64,000 nt of DNA, from positions 24,944-88,943 of the forward strand of contig JAUJOD010000006.1 in the NCBI GenBank assembly GCA_030447865.1. Reading direction: 5' to 3'. The notes under the pieces are model-generated. The model ran no database searches. It was not told the origin of the DNA and saw only the letters and a list, made by a program, of their open reading frames with translations. A program made the position numbers and the translations under genes. Source of the DNA: Nocardioidaceae bacterium. GTDB taxonomy: Bacteria > Actinomycetota > Actinomycetes > Propionibacteriales > Nocardioidaceae. This document shows positions 58,086-64,000 of this stretch, piece by piece. Position 1 is the first letter of the stretch; each line of letters starts with the position of its first letter.

Positions 58086-59290
58086 GGCCCGCTCCGTCCG
58101 GAGGTCGTGTTCCCAGCCAGCCAAGCGCGTTGTACTGCGGGACCGATCTCCCGCACCGCGCGCTCGACGTCAACCGGCGTCGACGTATGACCAAGTGAGA
58201 AACGGAGCGAACCGCGCGCGGCGGCGTCGTCGCGCCCCATCGCGAGCAGCACGTGCGACGGCTGTGGCACGCCGGCGGAGCATGCTGACCCTGTCGAGCA
58301 CTCCACACCCTGGGCGTCGAGCAGCATGAGCAGGGAGTCACCTTCACACCCGGGGAACGAGAAGTGAGCGTTGCCGGGGAGGCGCCTATCGTCCGTCGGA
58401 CCGTTCAGCCGAGCGTCAGGTACCGCCTCGAGCACCCCTGCGATCAGCTCTTCCCGCAGCGCCGCCAGGGTGGCGGCCCGCTCCGGCTGGCCCTTCACCG
58501 CAAGCTCAGCCGCGACGGCGAACCCGGCGATGCCGGGCGCGTCGATCGTGCCCGACCGTACGTCGCGCTCCTGGCCGCCGCCGTGCAGCAGCGAGACGAG
58601 TTCGGCGTCTCGACGCAGCAGCAGCGCGCCCACCCCAAAAGGGCCACCGATCTTGTGACCGGAGACTGTCATCGCGTCGACACCCGTGGCGGCGAAGTCG
58701 ACCGGCACCTGACCCATCGGCTGCACGGAGTCGGTGTGCACGGGGATCGCGTGGCTGGCCGCAATGGCCGCGACCTGTTCGATCGGCTGCAGGGTGCCTA
58801 CTTCGTTGTTGGCATGCATGACCGTGATCAGCGCGACGCTCGCTGGGTCGCGTTCGACGGCGCTGCGCAGGGCGTCGAGATTCAGCCGGGCCTCGGCGTC
58901 GACGGGCAGCAGCTCAACCTCCGCTCCCCCTTCGGTGGCCAGCCAGTGCAACGGGTCAAGGACCGCGTGGTGCTCGATCGCCGTAGACAAGATCCGGGTA
59001 CGGCGGGTATCGGCCCGGTGTCGGGCCCAGAAGAAGCCCTTGACCGCGAGGTTGTTGGACTCCGTGCCACCGGAGGTGAACACGACCTCCGACGGGCGGG
59101 CATTCAGTACCGCAGCGAGCGTTTCACGAGACTCCTCCACGACCCGGCGAGCGGCCCGCCCCGAGCCGTGCAGCGACGAGGCGTTGCCCAGGCGCGCCAG
59201 TTGCCGGGTCATCGCATCGATGACCTCGGGGTAGATCGGCGTGGTCGCGGCGTGGTCGAGGTAGGCCACGGCTGACGAGGGGGCATTCAT
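58082..59290 (-). CDS. Cysteine desulfurase (IscS/NifS family)
   Basis: A 402-residue PLP enzyme. [19 protein letters not shown] is the family start, PLP Lys is in [16 protein letters not shown], and the persulfide Cys is in [14 protein letters not shown]. It passes sulfur from Cys to MnmA, which it overlaps, and possibly to Fe-S assembly. ATG 59290. Confidence 0.95.
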   Translation of the reverse strand: MNAPSSAVAYLDHAATTPIYPEVIDAMTRQLARLGNASSLHGSGRAARRVVEESRETLAAVLNARPSEVVFTSGGTESNNLAVKGFFWARHRADTRRTRILSTAIEHHAVLDPLHWLATEGGAEVELLPVDAEARLNLDALRSAVERDPASVALITVMHANNEVGTLQPIEQVAAIAASHAIPVHTDSVQPMGQVPVDFAATGVDAMTVSGHKIGGPFGVGALLLRRDAELVSLLHGGGQERDVRSGTIDAPGIAGFAVAAELAVKGQPERAATLAALREELIAGVLEAVPDARLNGPTDDRRLPGNAHFSFPGCEGDSLLMLLDAQGVECSTGSACSAGVPQPSHVLLAMGRDDAAARGSLRFSLGHTSTPVDVERAVREIGPAVQRAWLAGNTTSGRSGP

Positions 59291-59345
59291 CGCCAAGCCA
59301 GCCTAGGCCATCGACTCGAAGCGTCCGTGCGGCCAAGATGCTGCC

Positions 59346-60026
59346 TTAGAGCCTTGTTCGCCAGGAGTGCTCCGGCTCGAACCGGGCGAGATAGTCGCTC
59401 AGCCAGGCGCGCGCCTCATCCTCGAGCAAGGGTTCGGTCACAGCGAAGTCCCGCTCGTCCTTCGGCCGGGCGTGCTTGGCCTTGAAGGCGAGCGCGATCT
59501 CAGGTCGTAGGTAACGGACACCATCACGAGTCCACGTGACCTCGTCGAGAGGGGCGGCGAAGCTTCCGTCACGACGAGAGACCCAGGCTCCATCCTGATC
59601 GGGGTTGAGCAGGACGTCAGCCCGCCAAGGAGCCAGCGCATGCTCTCGCAGCCAGACCTGGTCTGACTGATCATGCGGGTCAGGGAATTCGTCCGTTAGC
59701 GGCCGGAACATCCCGGCTCCCGCCGACCAGACATGGAAGGTCCCCTCGAATGCCGCTCGGAGTACGCCGACATCGCGGCGAAACACGGAGACGTCGATGT
59801 CCTCATGGTGCCGCCGTACGCCGGTGAAGGCTTCGATGGCGTACCCGCCGGCGATCCACCACGGGATCTCCAGCGGAGCGAAAACTTCGTCCGCCTCAAC
59901 GACGGAGAACGGCCGCCACGGCCCGTACAGCCGCTGAAAGGCCAGCTCCTCCGGATCGAGATCGGACGCGTACCAGGTGGAGGTGGCAGAAGCCGGCGCA
60001 AGGCCGCCCTCGTCCGTGTCCGTCAT
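59346..60026 (-). CDS. Nucleotidyltransferase-fold protein (aminoglycoside adenylyltransferase-like)
   Basis: A 226-residue protein. The core PWWIAGGYAIEAFTGVRRHH is followed by EDIDVSVFR, with Gly60-Gly61 and metal-binding Asp76/Asp78. The DVLLNPDQDGAW segment can give the third Asp. This is the layout of 2''-adenylyltransferase-like and lincosamide-type proteins; most relatives are uncharacterised. ATG 60026 overlaps the gluconokinase stop (ATGA). Confidence 0.8.
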   Translation of the reverse strand: MTDTDEGGLAPASATSTWYASDLDPEELAFQRLYGPWRPFSVVEADEVFAPLEIPWWIAGGYAIEAFTGVRRHHEDIDVSVFRRDVGVLRAAFEGTFHVWSAGAGMFRPLTDEFPDPHDQSDQVWLREHALAPWRADVLLNPDQDGAWVSRRDGSFAAPLDEVTWTRDGVRYLRPEIALAFKAKHARPKDERDFAVTEPLLEDEARAWLSDYLARFEPEHSWRTRL

Positions 60027-60535
60027 TGGGCTTGGTCGGCGCACTGAGGGAGCACAGCTGCCAGGAAGTCATCGACGATTGCCTCCGGCGCTCGAGCGAC
60101 ATCAGCGACGAACGCGTCCTCGTCGTACGGCGGCTCGAGTTCGGCGAACTGCGACTCGAGGAGCGACGGGGGCATGAAGTGGTCCGATCGGTTGGCGACC
60201 CGATCGGTGATCAACTCGATGCTGCCCTCGCAGTACAACAGCTGGATGTCGGGGGCATGCGATCGGATGACGTCTCGGTAGCGCCGCTTCAGGGCCGAGC
60301 AGCTGACCACCGCGCCGGTCGACGCCCGCTGGGCCAGCCACTCAGCAATCGCGGTCAACCATGGCATGCGGTCGTCATCGGTCAGCGGAGTGCCCGTTTG
60401 GAGCTTGGCGCGGTTTTCGGGGGTGTGAAAGTCGTCGGCTTCGCCGTACTCAACACCTAGCCGGTCGGCCAACAGCCGCCCGATGGTGGTCTTCCCGGAC
60501 CCCGACACCCCCATGACGACGACCAGCGGCCCCAT
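60023..60535 (-). CDS. gntK: Gluconokinase
   Basis: A 170-residue P-loop kinase phosphorylating gluconate. Walker A is [38 protein letters not shown] and [16 protein letters not shown] are the family substrate-binding blocks. ATG 60535. No other gluconate gene is nearby. Confidence 0.92.
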   Translation of the reverse strand: MGPLVVVMGVSGSGKTTIGRLLADRLGVEYGEADDFHTPENRAKLQTGTPLTDDDRMPWLTAIAEWLAQRASTGAVVSCSALKRRYRDVIRSHAPDIQLLYCEGSIELITDRVANRSDHFMPPSLLESQFAELEPPYDEDAFVADVARAPEAIVDDFLAAVLPQCADQAQ

Positions 60536-60543
60536 GAGAGCAG

Positions 60544-61500
60544 TCAGCCCTTACGGGCTTGCACCTGCGCCGTGGCCGCGGGCAGCACGGTGTGCAGGTC
60601 GCCTACGACGCCGAAGTCGACGAGCTCGAAGATCGGGGCCTCCTCGTCCTTGTTGATCGCCACGATCGTCTTGGAGGTCTGCATGCCGGCGCGGTGCTGG
60701 ATCGCACCCGAGATGCCGGTGGCGACGTACAACTGCGGGGAGACGGTCTTGCCGGTCTGGCCGATCTGGTAGGCGTGGGGGTACCACCCGGAGTCAACCG
60801 CTGCCCGGGAGGCACCCACTGCGGCTCCGAGTGTGTCGGCGAACTGCTCGACCGGCTCGAAGTTGCCGCCGGTCCCCCGCCCGCCGGAAACGACGATGGC
60901 CGCCTCGGTGAGCTCCGGCCGGCCGGTCGCCTCGCGTGGCTTGCGCTCGACCACCCGTGCGGTCTTCGCCAGTTCGCTGATGGTTACGTCGACGCGCTCC
61001 TCGACGGCGGACCCTTCGACTGCCTCAGGTGTGGTCGAGTTCGGTTTGATCGTGACGATCGGGGTGCCGTGGGTCACCGCCGAGTTGACCGTGTAGCTGC
61101 CAGCGAAAACCGACTGCGTTGCCGCGACACCCCCGTCAGCCGGGGTCACGTCCACGGCGTCGGTGATGAGCCCCGAAGCCGTCTTGATCGCCAAGCGCCC
61201 CGCGATCTCCTTGCCCTCGGCGTTCGACGGCAGCAGTACGGCGGCCGGACCGGTTCGCTGCACCAGCTGAGCCAACGCTTCGGCCTTCGGAGCCACCAGG
61301 TAGTCACCCACATCCGGTGAGTCGACGACGTAGACCCTCTCGGCGCCGTACTGGCGCAGGGCGTCGCGAGCCGACTCGATCCCGGCACCGATGAACACCG
61401 CCGAGGGGGTTCCGAGGCGGCGTGCGAAGGTCAGCAGCTCCGCGGTGGTCTTGCGGACGCTGCCGTCGGCGTGGTCGACCAGGACCAGGATCTCGCTCAT
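60544..61500 (-). CDS. etfA: Electron transfer flavoprotein alpha subunit
   Basis: A 318-residue subunit passing electrons from acyl-CoA dehydrogenases to the quinone pool. The C-terminal FAD domain is intact: [20 protein letters not shown], then [20 protein letters not shown] and [21 protein letters not shown] 61500 lies 56 bases after the etfB stop, same strand. Confidence 0.95.
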   Translation of the reverse strand: MSEILVLVDHADGSVRKTTAELLTFARRLGTPSAVFIGAGIESARDALRQYGAERVYVVDSPDVGDYLVAPKAEALAQLVQRTGPAAVLLPSNAEGKEIAGRLAIKTASGLITDAVDVTPADGGVAATQSVFAGSYTVNSAVTHGTPIVTIKPNSTTPEAVEGSAVEERVDVTISELAKTARVVERKPREATGRPELTEAAIVVSGGRGTGGNFEPVEQFADTLGAAVGASRAAVDSGWYPHAYQIGQTGKTVSPQLYVATGISGAIQHRAGMQTSKTIVAINKDEEAPIFELVDFGVVGDLHTVLPAATAQVQARKG

Positions 61501-61555
61501 CGGGGTTGGGAACTTCCTTTCTCGGCCGGACTGTCGGTTCGCGACGACCGGCGAC

Positions 61556-62335
61556 TCAGACGAATTTCTGGCTGACGAGGAAACTGACCAGCTGATCGGC
61601 TCCCGAACCGTTGTCGTCGGTCACAACGGTGCCTGCCGACTTGGGCAGCCGCTCGGTGAACCCGTCGACTCGAGTCCACGCTGCGTCGAGGCCCACCTGA
61701 TCAGCAGCGATTCCCAGGTCGCCCAGGGTGAGGGTCTCGACCGGCTTCTTCTTCGCGGCCATGATGCCCTTGAACGACGGGTACCGTGGCTCGTTGCACT
61801 GGTCGGTGACGCTGAGTATGAGCGGTGTGGTCGCCTCGATGACCTCGGTGGCGGCGTCGCCGTCCCGCCGGATCCGCACGGTGGTGTCCTCGACCACGAC
61901 CTCCGAGGCGAACGTCACCTGCGGCAGTCCCAAGCGCTCGGCCAGCATGGCGGGTACGACGCTCATCCCCCCGTCGGTGGAGGCCATGCCGCACAGCACC
62001 AGGTCGGGGCGTTGCCGCTCGACCGCCCGGGCCAAGATCAGCGAGGTGGCGGCGGAGTCGGAACCGTGGATCGCCTCGTCGAGCACGTGAACGCCGGAGT
62101 CCGCACCCATCTGCAGCGACTTCAGGACCGCCGCTCGAGCCACTTCCGGCCCGACCGTGACGACGACGACCTCGCCGTCGGTGGCGTCGCGGATCTGCAA
62201 CGCCTCCTCGACGGCGTACTCGTCCAGCTCCGACAAGACGCCGTCGACGCCGACGCGGTCGACGGTGTTGTCGGCGTTGAACTTCCGATCACCCGTCGCG
62301 TCGGGGACGTACTTCGCACAGACAACGATCTTCAT
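61556..62335 (-). CDS. etfB: Electron transfer flavoprotein beta subunit
   Basis: A 259-residue partner of EtfA, binding AMP. MKIVVCAKYVPDATGD is the family N-terminus, and LRDATDGEVVVVTVG-like and CGMASTDGGMSVVPAMLAER segments follow. The etfB-etfA order is usual in actinobacteria. Confidence 0.95.
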   Translation of the reverse strand: MKIVVCAKYVPDATGDRKFNADNTVDRVGVDGVLSELDEYAVEEALQIRDATDGEVVVVTVGPEVARAAVLKSLQMGADSGVHVLDEAIHGSDSAATSLILARAVERQRPDLVLCGMASTDGGMSVVPAMLAERLGLPQVTFASEVVVEDTTVRIRRDGDAATEVIEATTPLILSVTDQCNEPRYPSFKGIMAAKKKPVETLTLGDLGIAADQVGLDAAWTRVDGFTERLPKSAGTVVTDDNGSGADQLVSFLVSQKFV

Positions 62336-62405
62336 GGCCGGATGGCCCTCCTGGTCCCGTCGAGTCCGGATGACAAGCCCTTCACTCCGACGTGGCTACC
62401 CGATG

Positions 62406-62882
62406 TCAGGGACGGATGATGCTGTCGGCGATCCGTCCGACGATAAGGTACGCCACCGCTGCCAGACCCCAGTTGACCAGGTGGTTCTGGGTGCGGTCGT
62501 TCATCTCGAAGATCTTCCAGAAGCGCCAGTCGATCCGGTTCGCCGCATCGAGCACCCAGCTGACCATCGCGTTGTCGGTGTTTGCGTCGAGGGAGATGAG
62601 CAAGGCGCCGACCGACAGGATCAGCGCGGCCGCCACGGCGACCAGCCACACCGCGGAGGCGATGCCACTGCGCAGGGCGCGCGAGCGGCTGCGCGCTGGG
62701 GTTGCCCGAGGCTGCTCGGTCGCTCCCGAAGCGGTCGAGCCCTTCGACGTCGTGGCGGCGTGGGGAGCGTCCTCGCCCGTGACGGCCGCTGAGTCCGTCG
62801 AGGTGTCGCGTGCTGCCGGGTGGTTGCTCGGTGCAGGGTCCGACCCGGACTCAGCGTCATTGCCGGAGGTCTTGTCTGCCAA
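62406..62882 (-). CDS. Membrane protein with a disordered N-terminus
   Basis: A 158-residue protein. Residues 1-68 are Ser/Thr/Ala/Asp-rich and probably disordered. Two transmembrane helices follow (SAVWLVAVAAALILSVGALL and WGLAAVAYLIVGRIADSII), joined by NRIDWRFWKIFEMNDRTQNH. Function unknown. Similar two-helix proteins are widespread in actinobacteria. Confidence 0.8.
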   Translation of the reverse strand: MADKTSGNDAESGSDPAPSNHPAARDTSTDSAAVTGEDAPHAATTSKGSTASGATEQPRATPARSRSRALRSGIASAVWLVAVAAALILSVGALLISLDANTDNAMVSWVLDAANRIDWRFWKIFEMNDRTQNHLVNWGLAAVAYLIVGRIADSIIRP

Positions 62883-62966
62883 CGGAGCACTCCCTTCCCT
62901 ACCGAAAGTATGCCCGACCTGCGGGTACCCTCACCGCGGTTCCGGCTGCGGCGACTGAGTCGGCCT

Positions 62967-63746
62967 CTAGCGACCCTCGAAGGTGGCCTTGCCCGGGCCG
63001 TTTTCGATGAACGACGTCATGCCAGCGGTGCGGTCGTGTGTCGCGAACAGCGCAGCGAACTGCTGGCGCTCGATCTCCAGGCCGGTCTCGAGGTCGACCT
63101 CAAGACCACGGTCGATGCACTCCTTGGCCGCCCGCAGTGCGAAGGCGGGACCGGCCGCGAAGACGCTGGCCCACTGCACCGCAGCGGAGTACACGTCGTC
63201 GGGCGGCACTACTTTGTCGACCAGACCGATCTGCAGCGCCTCGGCGGCGGACACGAACCGGCCGGTGAAGACGAGGTCCTTGGCCTTCGCCGGCCCCACC
63301 AGCCGCGACAACCGTTGGGTCCCGCCTGCTCCCGGGATGATCCCGAGCAAGATCTCCGGTTGGCCCAACTTGGCGTTGTCGGCAGCAATGCGTACGTCAG
63401 CGCACAAGGCCAGCTCACAGCCTCCGCCGAGAGCGTAGCCGGTTACGGCGGCCACCACCGGCTTGGGAATCCGCGCCACTGCTGTCAGAGACGACTGCAA
63501 GGCTCCCGAGCGACGCACCATGTCGACGTACGACATGGTGGCCATCTCCTTGATGTCGGCTCCGGCGGCGAATACCTTCTCCCCGCCGTACACCACGACC
63601 GCCCGTACGTCGTCACGGTCGGCAGCCTCAGTGGCCGCTGCGCGGATCTCCTCCTGCACGGCGACGTTCAGCGCGTTCATCGGTGGCCGGTCCAGGCGCA
63701 GCGTTCCTACGCCGTTGTCGACCTCGAGCCGCACGAACTCCGCCAT
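62967..63746 (-). CDS. Enoyl-CoA hydratase/isomerase family protein
   Basis: A 259-residue crotonase-fold enzyme. The CoA/oxyanion loop is FAAGADIKEM, and GGGCELALCADVRIA and LGQPEILLGIIPGAGGTQRL are standard. The two Glu residues for hydration are present (CEL and PEILLG). With etfBA it points to beta-oxidation. ATG 63746. Confidence 0.93.
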   Translation of the reverse strand: MAEFVRLEVDNGVGTLRLDRPPMNALNVAVQEEIRAAATEAADRDDVRAVVVYGGEKVFAAGADIKEMATMSYVDMVRRSGALQSSLTAVARIPKPVVAAVTGYALGGGCELALCADVRIAADNAKLGQPEILLGIIPGAGGTQRLSRLVGPAKAKDLVFTGRFVSAAEALQIGLVDKVVPPDDVYSAAVQWASVFAAGPAFALRAAKECIDRGLEVDLETGLEIERQQFAALFATHDRTAGMTSFIENGPGKATFEGR

Positions 63747-64000
63747 GCGGGGAGCGTAGTCGAGCCAGTCCGCCACGGTTGGCCGCGGTTGGCCCCCGCG
63801 GCTTGGCGCCCGGTTTAAGTTAAGGAATAATCCCCCCCAACACGGGGGGGCCCCGGGGCGGGTGGCAAACCACCGGCGCGGGGGCGGGCGGGCACACCCC
63901 GCCGCGGCGGGGCGCCGGGGGCCCAAAAACCCCACCAAACCCGCCCCCCCCCCACCCCCACCCCCGCACACAAGCCAATCACCCACCACTCACACACCAC
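63747..64000. other. Low-complexity contig end
   Basis: From about 63,820 the sequence turns into runs of C, G and CA-rich text (a run of nine C near 63,950). An antisense frame here reads Gly/Trp/Pro repeats only. It looks like poor read or assembly quality. Confidence 0.6.

Overview
The window is GC-rich, uses many GTG starts, and carries an actinobacterial gene set: a HupB-type HU with a long C-terminal tail, an F420 gene (fbiD), GatCAB beside gltX and tRNA-Gln, and an Ada-AlkA fusion. By gene content and order it is most like an order such as Propionibacteriales (Nocardioidaceae-like). That placement is an inference, with no marker gene to prove it. The last ~180 bases (about 63,820-64,000) are homopolymer-rich and look like a poor contig end, so this is probably a draft or metagenomic contig. 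Several one-base indels in the window should be read with that in mind.

Layout. (1) 0.7-10 kb is an accessory, defence-like block: an alpha/beta-hydrolase-caspase (C14) fusion, an intact IS21 element, a HEPN-type RNase-like gene, a tightly coupled three-gene TIR operon, and a frameshifted IS256 element. (2) 10.7-18.1 kb is a chromosomal run on the minus strand (ogt, hup, plsC-gpsA, ddl) with fbiD and a Cys/Met PLP enzyme on the plus strand. An IS110 element sits in front of the PLP enzyme gene. (3) 18.1-29.2 kb starts with the Ada-AlkA gene coupled to ogt. It then holds two kinase-fold genes, a toxin-antitoxin-like pair whose nucleotidyltransferase has lost its active-site segment, and a run of damaged genes: sigma factor, GNAT, hydrolase and two opposed HAD fragments. 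It ends at tRNA-Glu and tRNA-Gln. (4) 29.5-45.1 kb is a long minus-strand core: M48 protease, VanW, CPBP protease, gltX, FAH-family enzyme, ilvE, serA, an IlvC-like protein lacking KARI catalytic residues, and gatC-gatA-gatB. (5) 45.2-52 kb is accessory: a lipoprotein, a putative secreted zinc-metallopeptidase toxin, and a candidate peptide-signalling locus. (6) 52.5-63.7 kb is again minus-strand core: ligA with coupled neighbours, mnmA with a cysteine desulfurase, gluconokinase, etfBA and an enoyl-CoA hydratase.

How the genes work together. GltX, tRNA-Gln(CTG) and GatCAB fit the indirect route to Gln-tRNA, in which GluRS mischarges tRNA-Gln and GatCAB amidates it. The cysteine desulfurase and MnmA overlap and form the sulfur relay for tRNA 2-thiouridine. 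EtfBA and the enoyl-CoA hydratase belong to fatty-acid oxidation. PlsC and GpsA belong to phospholipid synthesis.

The strongest candidates for an undescribed system are two. The first is 47.4-51.5 kb: an XRE-TPR regulator flanked on both sides by a shared 16-bp direct-repeat site (TTGAC-5nt-TTGACA), one copy before a 49-residue secreted peptide gene and one before a two-gene operon ending in an MFS transporter. The second is the DUF1883-TIR / membrane coiled-coil / zinc-binding-like operon at 6.5-8.5 kb, next to the HEPN and caspase-fusion genes. A family of three 42-nt palindromic repeats (two after serA, one before gatC) is also unexplained.
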